A stretch of 64,000 nt of DNA from an uncultured Elusimicrobia bacterium (GTDB lineage Bacteria > Elusimicrobiota > Elusimicrobia > Elusimicrobiales > Elusimicrobiaceae), in NCBI GenBank assembly GCA_945913025.1, contig CAMECJ010000005.1, forward strand, positions 55,893 through 119,892. Reading direction: 5' to 3'. The position numbers and the translations under genes were made by a program. Below, one piece after another: positions 38,183-47,033 of the stretch. Position 1 is the stretch's first letter. Every line of letters starts with the position of its first letter. The notes beneath the pieces are model-generated. The model did no database searches and was not told where the DNA came from. It was given only the letters and a program-made list of their open reading frames with translations.

Positions 38183-38929
38183 TCACGCATTTTTATCTGT
38201 AATTAGCGTATAAGCTAAACTTGCTAATGTTATAAAGTGTAGGGCAAGATTTCTATCTATATCTTTGGCTAAAGAATGAGCTTGTTCATTTCGCAAAAAT
38301 TGAATTGCTAAGTGAATATATGCGTACCCTTTATAAGAATCATATTCTGGAGTACCTTTGGCGGGTTGAGAGCCAAATAGAGGAATATGATAATCTGTTT
38401 TTGTAGCATTTTCTCCGAAAACTGCAGTTGCACTTTCTTTATCAACTATTGATTTTAATTTTTGTCTTACGAATTTATAAGATTCTTGTACGGCAGTAAA
38501 ATAATCTTCCCTATCAAGGTATGGGATTATATGGCGATATAAGTCTGGATGAATACTCACAGAAATATCTATATTACTTATAGAGGCGGATTTCTTATGA
38601 GGTTGTATAAGAAGCGTTTTCGCAATTTTTTCTAAATCTTCACTAAATTTGACAGAGATATTAGTTGCTAATTCTCTATTTCTAAATTGAGCGGCTAAAC
38701 TTAAAATAACAAGGGCAACTGTTTGATTGTCTTCAATTTCTAAGAATTTATCAAACCTATTTTGTTTACTGATACCTAAAACTGTATATTTGGTGTCGTT
38801 GATATTAATTCCTTGTTCTTGGAAAAGCCGAGAGAAGGTTTCTTCTGTAAAACGAAGAATCCAGCCATTGTTTTCTAATCTTAATGCGTTGTCTAGATAT
38901 TTTTTATCTGAATTGCAGATAGTACTCAT
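38183..38929 (-). CDS. TIGR02391/Ymh-family protein with HEPN-like motif
   Basis: 248 residues. The C-terminal half (SIHPDLYRHIIPYLDREDYFTAVQESYKFVRQKL and later GYAYIHLAIQFLRNEQAHS) matches the pattern of TIGR02391 (Ymh) proteins found in phage, plasmid and restriction loci. RNEQAH at about residues 213-218 fits the R-x4-H motif of HEPN ribonucleases. A role in abortive infection is inferred, not shown. Codon use is AT-rich compared with core genes. It is the leftmost intact gene of the island and points outward. Confidence 0.6.
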   Translation of the reverse strand: MSTICNSDKKYLDNALRLENNGWILRFTEETFSRLFQEQGININDTKYTVLGISKQNRFDKFLEIEDNQTVALVILSLAAQFRNRELATNISVKFSEDLEKIAKTLLIQPHKKSASISNIDISVSIHPDLYRHIIPYLDREDYFTAVQESYKFVRQKLKSIVDKESATAVFGENATKTDYHIPLFGSQPAKGTPEYDSYKGYAYIHLAIQFLRNEQAHSLAKDIDRNLALHFITLASLAYTLITDKNA

Positions 38930-39397
38930 TTGCCGTTTCCCTGATTGATATGTGTTTGTATTTTAAGGGTTTGAATATTTACTTAATAATATAAAATAAG
39001 AAATCATTATTCTGAATAATGTTTTTTGTTGATGTCTGACAGAATGCTTCGTATGTAGACGTAGGGGGAATGAAAATCCTGCTGCAAAAAAACGGAGTTT
39101 TCAGTTTGTTAGTGGCAGGAAAAATCAAGCGAAGCTGAGATTTGGAGACAAGAGAAACCCCAAGAGTAAGTCCGGGGTTTTTATTGTTGTAAAGAGTGAT
39201 AGAATGGTAAAAATAGGGCTTTTTAAAAATCACGGAATTGTTCCTATTTGGCGTTTTCTGATTATATAGATATTGAAAAAAAGATTCAGGTCAAGGATTA
39301 TTTCATAATGCTTTATATGAGGAAATATCCTTATATTCAAGAAATATTCTTAAAACTATAGGTTTCTCTTTATCGGATTCTAAAGATAAGGGCCAAT
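38930..39397. other. Gene-free, AT-rich interval
   Basis: No credible gene. It holds an A/T hairpin CATTATT/AATAATG followed by TTTTTT near 39005-39027 and a terminator at 39155-39185 (AAACCCC/GGGGTTT then TTATT). The rest shows nothing identifiable. Confidence 0.5.
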
Positions 39398-39913
39398 TTA
39401 TAAAATTTCTATAAAAATTATATTTATTCTCTGGATAATCATAAAAATTGTGTGAAAAAATAGAAAAACGAGGAGAAAATAAAAAAAAGAAGCTAATAGA
39501 TAAATCTTAGATCTGAAAGAAAGAATTGAGTTTAAAAAGGAATTTTCGATTAATAACGCAATAAAAGAAAAGACAATAATACAAAGGCCAAGTAGTATTC
39601 CAAACGATATGTTATGCATGGTTTCGATAATAATTTGAAACTCCTTGCCTTCTCGGTGTGAAGTCTTATCGATAAGTAAAAATAACGCACTAATTAGGAA
39701 ACCTGATAAAATAGAAATAGCCGTGAGCATTAATTCTATAGCTTTCATATTTAGACAGTTGAAAAAGGTACAGGTCGCGGAAAAAAGGATAGCCAAAACT
39801 AAAATTATACAGATTTCTCCCCAAGATCTGGATTGAGATTGATTATTATAAAAAGTATTCCAATGATTGTGTAAGATTTCCAAACATCCTAGTCTAGATA
39901 AAAATAATTTCAT
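39398..39913 (-). CDS. Four-helix membrane protein, unrecognised
   Basis: 171 residues with four hydrophobic helices (about residues 32-52, 58-80, 99-122 and 134-160) and a short soluble N-terminus. It follows the 316-residue protein gene by eight bases on the same strand, so the two form a pair. No family is recognised. Small multi-helix membrane proteins are common effectors of antiphage systems, and the island context makes that a reasonable guess only. Confidence 0.6.
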   Translation of the reverse strand: MKLFLSRLGCLEILHNHWNTFYNNQSQSRSWGEICIILVLAILFSATCTFFNCLNMKAIELMLTAISILSGFLISALFLLIDKTSHREGKEFQIIIETMHNISFGILLGLCIIVFSFIALLIENSFLNSILSFRSKIYLLASFFYFLLVFLFFHTIFMIIQRINIIFIEIL

Positions 39914-39921
39914 AACCCCTC

Positions 39922-40872
39922 CTAAACAATATATTGACGTAATTCCTGAATAAGTCTTTTTTCCTCATTTAATAAAGTTGTTAAATCAGGATGACAAGAG
40001 TTTTTCTGTCGGGTGATATGACTTAAGTCAAAACGTAGTTGTGTATTGTCTGGAGAAAGTATATCGATTATACGTAAAGTTTCTCCCATTTTAATTGAAC
40101 ATTTGAGTTTTTCAAAATCATATAGATCAATTCCAGTAAGATTTTTAATTTCCCCTAGTAGACCTGTTTTATCTTGGGTAATTATAAACTTAGTAACATT
40201 AGGAGACAAAAAATGTTTTTTGGGCAGTGGAAATATTCCCAATTCACAACGAGCTTGTTTTGCTGAATTAGAAGTTTTGTTAGGGGATAAAGAAAAATCT
40301 GTTGCGGTTATATTTTTGATTTTTCCGTTGGATAAATATTTTTGAATATAAGAAGAGCGAAGGGTAATATTTTCTTGTTCAACAGAATAGCCATGGATTT
40401 TATAAATCTCTCGCAGTTCCCTTAAGATGGCATTAACAAGCGGTCTTGTAATACTAGAAAGGCCTAATGTTTGGGTTAATAATATGACGTTGAATTTGTT
40501 AGGGTTTAAATCAAACGCAAAGTGCAATGGTATAGTTTCTACATCATGGATTGTTCGATGAAAGATATTTTGAGGTTTTTTTGAATTAACAATCTGGGAA
40601 TCAATTCCACTATTGCCAGAAATTGCATAACCACAAATATAATGCTGGTTAAGATTGAAAGAAAGCTGCTGTTTTTCAACAAAGAAAGGGTATACTTTGT
40701 TTGAATTTGTAAGTACAGCTTTTGTTGTATTTGGGAGTTTGTTAGTGAGGATATTTTGAATGCTATTATATAAATTAACGGGTAATTTAGCTATTTTAAT
40801 TGGAAGGGGATTTGTGCTGATGGTGTGAAACTTAAAAATATTAGCTACGCAACCAATTTTTTGTTGTCTCAT
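39922..40872 (-). CDS. Soluble protein of unknown family, paired with membrane gene
   Basis: 316 residues, no signal peptide and no membrane helix. The N-terminal part is beta-rich (QQLSFNLNQHYICGYAISG), the middle has a helical segment ITRPLVNAILRELREIYKIHGY, and the C-terminus ends in a charged helix (LLNEEKRLIQELRQYI). I see no Walker, nuclease or helix-turn-helix motif. It is the first gene of a two-gene, AT-rich, minus-strand operon with the four-helix protein. It may sense infection for that protein, but this is speculation. Confidence 0.6.
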   Translation of the reverse strand: MRQQKIGCVANIFKFHTISTNPLPIKIAKLPVNLYNSIQNILTNKLPNTTKAVLTNSNKVYPFFVEKQQLSFNLNQHYICGYAISGNSGIDSQIVNSKKPQNIFHRTIHDVETIPLHFAFDLNPNKFNVILLTQTLGLSSITRPLVNAILRELREIYKIHGYSVEQENITLRSSYIQKYLSNGKIKNITATDFSLSPNKTSNSAKQARCELGIFPLPKKHFLSPNVTKFIITQDKTGLLGEIKNLTGIDLYDFEKLKCSIKMGETLRIIDILSPDNTQLRFDLSHITRQKNSCHPDLTTLLNEEKRLIQELRQYIV

Positions 40873-41091
40873 ATCTTATTCCTATAATTCTTAATGTTAT
40901 GCCTTTATTATGGAATAATTATTTAAAAAAAGCAATGATTCGATGGCTTTTAGTGTTGCTCGATCTATAAATAGGAAATATGCTTTTGTAAGAGATCTAT
41001 ATTCTTGCTACAATAAATCTAATAGGAGTCAACAAAAAACAAACAAAATATAACTGTATATAAAATTTGAGTTTTAAGACTTATTTTTGGA

Positions 41092-41236
41092 GCCGTTTGG
41101 AAGAAACGGCACGGGCCGCAGGCGCGGCCGGTCTCGAAGCCAGAAATGAAGTCGCTTTTTACCATACCCGAAAGGGTATGGAGGCGATTTTCATTTTGAG
41201 CGTTTCGAGACCCTCAAGGTGATGTCGCCTTTTTTA
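41092..41236 (+). ncRNA. Candidate structured RNA with terminator
   Basis: Three consecutive helices without gaps: GCCGTTT/AAACGGC (41092-41110), GGCCGC/GCGGCC (41114-41129), and a long compound stem closed by GGTCTCGAA/TTCGAGACC (41130-41138 with 41204-41212) that encloses AAATGAA/TTCATTT and CCATACCC-GAAA-GGGTATGG with a GAAA tetraloop. A short stem GGTGA/TCGCC followed by TTTTTTATT (41218-41237) looks like a terminator. A TATAAA at about 41059 could be its -10. The gap contains no gene. Confidence 0.6.
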
Positions 41237-41337
41237 TTGCCTTAAAAACGACAAACAGTTGTCGGCGGTTGTTTCTATACTGTTATTGTTTGACTTTGTG
41301 GACCGTTATTAGGCTGTATGGTAAAAGGAGGGTTAAC

Positions 41338-42261
41338 ATGTATCAAAAAATCATAAGTTGTTTGGTGTGTTGTGTTATCATAAGTGCTTGTGCTTCGTCA
41401 CAGTTAGCGAAAAGGGAGCAGCGGGAACGGCAACGGGTTGAGCGATGTCGTGCCGCTATACATTCCTTTTGGGACGAATCGTCATTGCCCTATAAATTTA
41501 AAGACGTGTATGATTCTATGCAAGGGACAAGCTATCAAGAGTTTCTTAAAAGGGCAAAATCTACTGAAGGCAGAGTCTCTCCCTGTGTGCTGCATCCTTC
41601 TGTTGATGAGAATGATTTGAAAACGGCATATGCCATAAGTTTAGAGATAAATTCTTATTTTAAAACTTTAAAATCAGTAATAGCAGACAGAGAAGAAAGA
41701 AAGTTTTACGGTTGCGAGGACATAGTAAGTCTGGAGAATCGTAAATTATCCATACGGGCTCATCAAATAAAGGAATTGGGCGAGAATATATACAATGCGG
41801 CGCAAGAAAAAGAAGAAAAAGATTTTCATTCCAAGACTGGGTTTTATTTGGACTTATATAATTGGTTTGGAAATAACACCTTAACATCATATATGATTAA
41901 TTCTTATGTTTTTCGTCCGCAAAAAGGATATATTTATGACTTACAACGATTAGAAGTATTCCAACGAGTGCCAGGCGGTTATTTGCTGGTAGCAAATATC
42001 GGCGGATACGATAGTGAAGTTATTTTTCTGAAAACAAAACGATATTTCATCGTTGGAACTCACTTCAACCCTAAAGAAGCGTTTGTGACATTAACTGGAA
42101 CACAGCGTTATACAACTTTGTTGGGCGCGGAAAAAGAAGTTTTTACCTTTCGGTTAATAGATGCCAAAACGTTGCAAAAGTGGCTTAAACCGTATGTATT
42201 CTATCCTTATGCGTCCCGCAAAGACATTGTCTTGGATCCAAAGCTGGTAACGTGTTATTAA
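41338..42261 (+). CDS. Lipoprotein of unknown function
   Basis: About 307 residues. The N-terminus MYQKIISCLVCCVIISAC ends in a lipobox (ISAC), so the protein should be lipid-anchored. A charged helical stretch (QLAKREQRERQRVERCR) follows. The rest, including FQRVPGGYLLVANIGG, is not recognised. AAGGAGGG nine bases before ATG 41338 decides the start; the frame is open further upstream without a site. It heads a plus-strand group with the next two genes. Confidence 0.7.
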   Translation: MYQKIISCLVCCVIISACASSQLAKREQRERQRVERCRAAIHSFWDESSLPYKFKDVYDSMQGTSYQEFLKRAKSTEGRVSPCVLHPSVDENDLKTAYAISLEINSYFKTLKSVIADREERKFYGCEDIVSLENRKLSIRAHQIKELGENIYNAAQEKEEKDFHSKTGFYLDLYNWFGNNTLTSYMINSYVFRPQKGYIYDLQRLEVFQRVPGGYLLVANIGGYDSEVIFLKTKRYFIVGTHFNPKEAFVTLTGTQRYTTLLGAEKEVFTFRLIDAKTLQKWLKPYVFYPYASRKDIVLDPKLVTCY

Positions 42262-42286
42262 CGAAACAACATAAACGGAGGAAAAT

Positions 42287-42862
42287 ATGAAAAAAGAACG
42301 AAAAGATACGGGGCTTATCGGTGCGGCCGGCGTGTATGAAACGCTTGCGCGTTTAAGCCAACGCGGATGGGTGGCGACGATGACTCCGGGCAATACGCCA
42401 GGAGTTGATATCCTTGCTTATAAAACCTATAAGGGAAGATTTCTTGTGAGGCAGATAGAAGTCAAGACGTGTAATAAATCCCAGCCGACAAATAGTGCAT
42501 TCTGGGGAAAATCAATCCATTGGCAAATGCACAAAAAGCATGAAAAAGCCTTACCCAATGTTTGGTATTGCTTTGTAAATTTTAATGAAGAATTTGACGT
42601 GCAAACGGGTAATCCGTTGCCAAAGGGGTCTTATCCGCATACTTCCGTTTATCTTGCTTCTGCGAAACAAGTGGCCAAGTTCGTTAAAGAGTCTCATCCG
42701 AAGTGGCTGAAAAATCCGGCCAGCAAAAAAGAACATAAAGATACGGATATGCGTCGGTTTTGTTTGGGGTTTAAAGGTGAGAAGTATTCCGTTAAATCTA
42801 CGCTTATGGCCGCCAAATGCCGTGACCGTTGGGAATTGTTGGACAAGGAGGATAAATCATGA
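42287..42862 (+). CDS. PD-(D/E)XK nuclease-like protein
   Basis: 191 residues. TPGVDILAYKTYKGRFLVRQIEVKTC has the spacing of a PD-(D/E)XK nuclease core (Asp in GVDIL, then Glu-Val-Lys), and the preceding helix YETLARLSQRGW fits the fold. It resembles small restriction-like or phage-derived nucleases. No helicase or specificity domain is attached. GGAGG precedes the ATG, and its stop overlaps the start of the next gene (ATGA). Confidence 0.6.
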   Translation: MKKERKDTGLIGAAGVYETLARLSQRGWVATMTPGNTPGVDILAYKTYKGRFLVRQIEVKTCNKSQPTNSAFWGKSIHWQMHKKHEKALPNVWYCFVNFNEEFDVQTGNPLPKGSYPHTSVYLASAKQVAKFVKESHPKWLKNPASKKEHKDTDMRRFCLGFKGEKYSVKSTLMAAKCRDRWELLDKEDKS

Positions 42863-43290
42863 GCTATATTACGGAACAGCTGTCTCCAAGAGAAAAAATT
42901 GTATATTACGGTAAAATCCATAAAATTATGTTTTTAGAGCCGACATTGATGACGCTGATTTGTTTACTGTTTTTTCGTACAGCGATTTGGTATTTCTTGC
43001 TGAGTATTATCTGGTTGTATTATGCTTTGAAGTATTCCAACATTGAAATCGTAATTACAAATCGGCAAATAATTGCTAAACAGGGAATTATTTCCGTAGA
43101 TTGCGCGTCTATGGAACTGGCGGCTATAGAAGGCGTACGCATTAAGAAATCTCTCCTGGGAATGATGCTAGGTTATGGTACAATTCTTATTTGCGGAAAG
43201 GGCGGTAAAAACATCGGGCTTCCGCTGTTGGCAAATCCCGAAAAGTTTAAAGCGGAGCTTTATCAAACGGCGGAAGTTGTTAAAGAGTAG
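42859..43290 (+). CDS. Membrane protein with bacterial PH domain
   Basis: 143 residues. Two hydrophobic helices (about residues 27-58) are followed by NIEIVITNRQIIAKQGIISVD and IEGVRIKKSLLGMMLGYGTILI, the pattern of the bPH2 (YdbS-like) domain. Function unknown. AAGGAGG precedes the ATG, and it is coupled to the nuclease-like gene by a four-base overlap. A terminator follows. Confidence 0.75.
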   Translation: MSYITEQLSPREKIVYYGKIHKIMFLEPTLMTLICLLFFRTAIWYFLLSIIWLYYALKYSNIEIVITNRQIIAKQGIISVDCASMELAAIEGVRIKKSLLGMMLGYGTILICGKGGKNIGLPLLANPEKFKAELYQTAEVVKE

Positions 43291-43315
43291 CCGATTCACA
43301 GTCCATTATAAAAGT

Positions 43316-43346
43316 AACCTCGGACGTGTGCCGGGGTTATTTTTTG
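43316..43346 (+). terminator. Terminator after PH-domain gene
   Basis: AACCTCGG/CCGGGGTT stem (one G-T pair), then ATTTTTTG. The remaining gap up to 43587 holds one more hairpin, AAGGCCC/GGGCCTT, at about 43541-43571, close before the next gene. Confidence 0.8.
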
Positions 43347-43587
43347 CGCTTTTTAGAAAAAGTCAATCCCCAATTTAACCCTTTTTCGTCTAATTAAAAA
43401 TAATTTTTCCGTTTTTTGTGGCGAGGTGTTTTTTTAGTGAAAAGCTCCCTTAGACGTAATTTGTATTAAGTTTGAAAAGAAGTAACATTTGTTCTCACAC
43501 GGTCATTTGCAATTTTTCGCTGAACTTGCAAAAATTTTGAAAGGCCCTTAAAATCCTCTCTTCCGGGCCTTCCTAGGAAGTATCAAA

Positions 43588-44904
43588 ATGGAAAAAATCG
43601 ACATAAATAAACTGGTTCCGTACGAACGGAACGCACGGGTGCATAACCCAAAGCAAGTGAACGCCATCGCCAGGAGTATAAAAGCGTTTGGCTTTAATAA
43701 TCCCGTCTTAGTTGACGAGAAAAATGTTGTAATTGCGGGCCACGGCCGGTGGGCCGCCGCCAAACAGTTGGGCTTAACAGAAGTTCCCATAGTCCGTCTA
43801 AATCATTTAAGCGAGAAAGAGAAAAAAGCATACATCTTAGCAGACAACCGCTTAGCAGAACGGGCTTCGTGGGATGAAAAGCAATTAAAATTGGAATTGC
43901 AGGATTTATCCACCGATGTAAATTTTGATTTGTCTGTGACTGGCTTTGAAACGCCGGAAACGGACTTGTTGTTGTACGGGGAATCGGCTCCGGCACAAGC
44001 GGAGGTGTTCCAAGAGCCGCCCGGTATTCCCAAACGTGTTCAGCCCGGCGATGTATGGGCGTTAGGGCGGCATAAAGTGATTTGTGCAGACGCGCTCCAG
44101 CCCGCTTCGTTTGAGGCCCTCTTGGGGCGGGAAAGAGCGGATATCGTGGTCACGGATGTGCCTTATAACGTCAAAATAAACGGGCACGTGTGCGGCAACG
44201 GCCGCGCCAAACACCCGGAATTTGCTATGGCTTCCGGCGAAATGAGCGAGGAAGAATTCCGCCGGTTTTTAGAGAAGAGTTTCCAAAATATGCGTGAGTT
44301 TAGCAAAGACGGTTCGCTTCATTTTTCGTTTATTGATTGGGGCCACGCCCGCGTGATGCTGGAGGCGGGAAACGCCGTGTATGACGAACTTAAAAATATC
44401 TGCGTTTGGGCCAAAGACGCTGGCGGCATGGGCAGTTTATATCGGTCCCGCCATGAGTTGGTTTGCGTTTTCAAACGCGGCTCCGCACCGCATTGCAACA
44501 ATATAGAACTGGGCCGGTACGGCCGAAACCGAACGAATGTCTGGGAATACCCCGCAGTGCGTATGCAAAGCCGTTTGAGCAAGGGGGCTCCCCTCTTGCA
44601 TCCCACCGTGAAGCCTGTAGGGTTGCTGTCTGACATTTTGCTGGATGCTTCCCGACAGGGCGACATCGTGCTGGATTCGTTCGGCGGCAGCGGTTCTACT
44701 TTGTTGGCGGCGGAAAGGACTGGCCGCACGGCGCGGCTGGTGGAACTTTCCCCTCATTATTGCGACGTAATTCTCCACCGCTACGAAAAAGCAGGTGGCC
44801 AGGATGTGAAATTAATTTGGAGGGCTTCAGATGAAAATTCGCCGAAAGAAACTAGTACCAAAACCGGAAGTAAAAAACTTTTCATACGACGTCGGGTTCG
44901 CTAA
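43588..44904 (+). CDS. ParB-domain DNA methyltransferase
   Basis: 438 residues. Residues 1-100 are a ParB/Srx-type nuclease-like domain (NKLVPYERNARVHNPKQV, VIAGHGRWAAAKQLGL). The rest is an N6-adenine or N4-cytosine methylase: motif IV reads DVPYNV (usual DPPY) at about residue 189 and the AdoMet site is DSFGGSGSTLLA at about 361. This fusion is common in phages and prophages next to terminase genes, as here. AGGAAG precedes the ATG. Its last 74 bases overlap the next gene. Confidence 0.9.
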   Translation: MEKIDINKLVPYERNARVHNPKQVNAIARSIKAFGFNNPVLVDEKNVVIAGHGRWAAAKQLGLTEVPIVRLNHLSEKEKKAYILADNRLAERASWDEKQLKLELQDLSTDVNFDLSVTGFETPETDLLLYGESAPAQAEVFQEPPGIPKRVQPGDVWALGRHKVICADALQPASFEALLGRERADIVVTDVPYNVKINGHVCGNGRAKHPEFAMASGEMSEEEFRRFLEKSFQNMREFSKDGSLHFSFIDWGHARVMLEAGNAVYDELKNICVWAKDAGGMGSLYRSRHELVCVFKRGSAPHCNNIELGRYGRNRTNVWEYPAVRMQSRLSKGAPLLHPTVKPVGLLSDILLDASRQGDIVLDSFGGSGSTLLAAERTGRTARLVELSPHYCDVILHRYEKAGGQDVKLIWRASDENSPKETSTKTGSKKLFIRRRVR

Positions 44905-45262
44905 AACCCCCATGCACAGCCGCTATAAACCCGGACAGTCCGGAAATCCTAAGGGCCGCCCTCGCGGCAGTAAAAATAAGAGTACTATTTTAAGAGAGAT
45001 TCTTTCTCAAAAAGTCACCGTACATCAGAACGGGAAAACACTTAAAATGAATAAGTTAACGGTTATTATGATGACGTTAGTCAATAAAGCGCTTGCTGGT
45101 GATTTACGTGCCATCTCGACGTTACGTCCTATGATAGAGAGCATGGAATCTGCATCTGAGGCAACGGCAAGGCTCGGGGCGGAGCTGTCTATAGACGATA
45201 GGGAGATTTTGAAAGATTATGTCGGACGAGCAAAAAATACTCCGCAGTTTACTGCGCAGTGA
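44831..45262 (+). CDS. DUF5681 phage protein
   Basis: 143 residues with the diagnostic RYKPGQSGNPKGRPRGSKNKST motif region (residues about 32-53) of DUF5681, a family that sits directly before terminase large subunits and may act as a small terminase. GGAGGG precedes the ATG. It overlaps the methyltransferase by 74 bases and the terminase by 44 bases, so the three genes form a tight unit. Confidence 0.8.
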   Translation: MKIRRKKLVPKPEVKNFSYDVGFAKTPMHSRYKPGQSGNPKGRPRGSKNKSTILREILSQKVTVHQNGKTLKMNKLTVIMMTLVNKALAGDLRAISTLRPMIESMESASEATARLGAELSIDDREILKDYVGRAKNTPQFTAQ

Positions 45263-46688
45263 TTTGAAATCATTCTGCCGTAAAGTTTTTTACGAAATTT
45301 CTGGGAACAAATATCTGGATAATTGGCATATCGATGTAATCTGCGAGCGGTTGGAGCGTGCTCGCAACGGCGCAACCAACCGCTTGATTATTAACCTGCC
45401 TCCCCGGTATATGAAGTCCATTATCTGTTCCGTAGCTTTGCCCGCATTTTTGTTGGGGCACAATCCGCACGAGCGCATTTTGTGTGTAAGTTACTCTGAT
45501 GAACTTTCCAGCAAAATGGCGTCTGACTGCCGGCGCGTCATGGAAAGCAATTGGTACCGGGAGGTATTTCCGCGAACGCGTATTTCTTCTGCCCGCCGTG
45601 GTATTTGTGATTTTGAAACCACGGTAGGCGGTGGCCGCTTTTCAACGTCTGTCGGCGGTGCGGTAACAGGCCGCGGGGGAAACTGGCTGATTATAGATGA
45701 CCCTATCAAGCCCGCGGACGCTTTTTCGGAAACGATTCGTGAAAAAACGAACGAGTGGTATGGCAGCACTCTTTTATCCCGTCTGGATGATAAAAAGAAC
45801 GGAAAAATTATTCTGATTATGCAGCGGGTACATTTGCACGATTTGACGGGGTATTTGTTAGAGGTGGACCCTTCTTTTGAGCGGGTAAGTTTGCCTTTAA
45901 TCGCTAAAGAAAATGAAGAATGGCACCTAACGGATTCTATTGGGCGGGCGCGGGTGTTTCGGCGTGCCGTGGGGGAGCTTTTACATCCGGCCCGCGAAGG
46001 GACGAATGAGGTAACCAAAATAAAAAATACGGTTGGAAGTTTTGTCTTCGCCAGCCAGTATCAGCAAACGCCGGAGGCGGAAGGTTCGGGGCTGATCAAG
46101 CCTGAGTGGATAAAGACCTATCACTTGGAAGATCTGCGCAAAGAAGTCCGTTTTGGGCGCAGGAATGTGGCTTTGGCGCAGAGTTGGGATACGGCCTCTA
46201 AGGTGGGGGAAGAAAATGATTATTCCGTGTGCATTACCTATGCGCGGGATATCGAAAGAAATATTTTTATCTTGGATGTGTATCGCGAACGTTTGGAATT
46301 TCCGCAGTTGGTTCGTACCGCTAAAAGGCTGGCTGTTGAATGTAAGACGAAATATGCTGACCTCAACCCCTACTTTCCGGATATTTTGGTGGAAGAGATG
46401 AATAGTGGTATCGGGCTGGTGCAGGAACTCAAGAACGCGGGTGGTGGAATCGTAAAGCCTATCCACCCTGAGAGGGACAAGCAAACACGTTTAAAAAGCG
46501 TTTCGCATTTGCTGGAAAACGGCTCCTGTCTGTTTCCTGACCATAAGCCCCCGTGGTGGGAAGCGTTTGAAAGAGAACTAATATTATTCCCAAACGGGGT
46601 GCACGACGACCAATGCGATGCACTGTCTCAGTTATTGGTATACGAATATACGATACGGCACGATTTAAGGTGGCTGAAGCATATTTAG
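45219..46688 (+). CDS. Phage terminase large subunit
   Basis: 489 residues. The ATPase part has a Walker A-like loop LPPRYMKSI (about residue 57-64) and Walker B WLIIDDP (about 155-161); the C-terminal RNase H-like nuclease begins at ALAQSWDTASK and includes YFPDILVEEMNSGIG and HDDQCDALSQLL. It would cut and pump DNA into proheads. No portal, capsid or tail gene follows, so it is an orphan packaging motor in this window. Confidence 0.92.
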   Translation: MSDEQKILRSLLRSDLKSFCRKVFYEISGNKYLDNWHIDVICERLERARNGATNRLIINLPPRYMKSIICSVALPAFLLGHNPHERILCVSYSDELSSKMASDCRRVMESNWYREVFPRTRISSARRGICDFETTVGGGRFSTSVGGAVTGRGGNWLIIDDPIKPADAFSETIREKTNEWYGSTLLSRLDDKKNGKIILIMQRVHLHDLTGYLLEVDPSFERVSLPLIAKENEEWHLTDSIGRARVFRRAVGELLHPAREGTNEVTKIKNTVGSFVFASQYQQTPEAEGSGLIKPEWIKTYHLEDLRKEVRFGRRNVALAQSWDTASKVGEENDYSVCITYARDIERNIFILDVYRERLEFPQLVRTAKRLAVECKTKYADLNPYFPDILVEEMNSGIGLVQELKNAGGGIVKPIHPERDKQTRLKSVSHLLENGSCLFPDHKPPWWEAFERELILFPNGVHDDQCDALSQLLVYEYTIRHDLRWLKHI

Positions 46689-46694
46689 TTGACT

Positions 46695-46735
46695 TCCCGC
46701 CCGACAGTAAGGCGTACTGTAATTGTCGGGCGGAA
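46695..46735 (+). terminator. Hairpin after terminase gene
   Basis: CCGCCCGACA/TGTCGGGCGG, a 10-bp GC-rich stem with a 17-base loop between terL and the next small gene; no U-run, so it may be an RNA-stability or regulatory hairpin rather than a terminator. Confidence 0.55.
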
Positions 46736-46750
46736 GCCTAAGGAGGATTT

Positions 46751-46954
46751 ATGAATAAACTGGAAATGTTAACGCAAAGTCTGCAAATTTTGACGGAGTT
46801 ATCCGCGGATATGCAACAGCAAATTGCTAATGCCCAAGAGGGCGCGAGTGAAAAGTCTGCTAATTTGATTATGGGCAGTTTGGTTGGGCTGGACCAAACC
46901 GCTTCGCACATCAAAAATATTTATGAGGCTATGGTGTTTCTACATCGGCGGTAA
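46751..46954 (+). CDS. Small helical protein, unrecognised
   Basis: 67 residues, entirely helical by composition (MLTQSLQILTELSADMQQQIANAQ...), possibly coiled. A strong AAGGAGG site six bases before the ATG argues it is real. It lies behind the terminase unit; a phage-type accessory role is possible but no family is recognised. Confidence 0.6.
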   Translation: MNKLEMLTQSLQILTELSADMQQQIANAQEGASEKSANLIMGSLVGLDQTASHIKNIYEAMVFLHRR

Positions 46955-47033
46955 ATCTATTTTATAACGGGTTTAACAGCTATACGAAGGCGTATTGACA
47001 GTTGGGGTGTGTGCAAAGATAATTCCCATGGAA

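Noticed and set aside
38979..39233. 84-codon minus-strand open frame
   Set aside because: Low-complexity composition, no ribosome site, and it runs through a terminator hairpin; judged non-coding.
41092..41236. Retron RNA, integron attC site or tracrRNA
   Set aside because: No reverse transcriptase, integrase of integron type, Cas or IscB/TnpB gene is nearby, and attC core signatures are absent.
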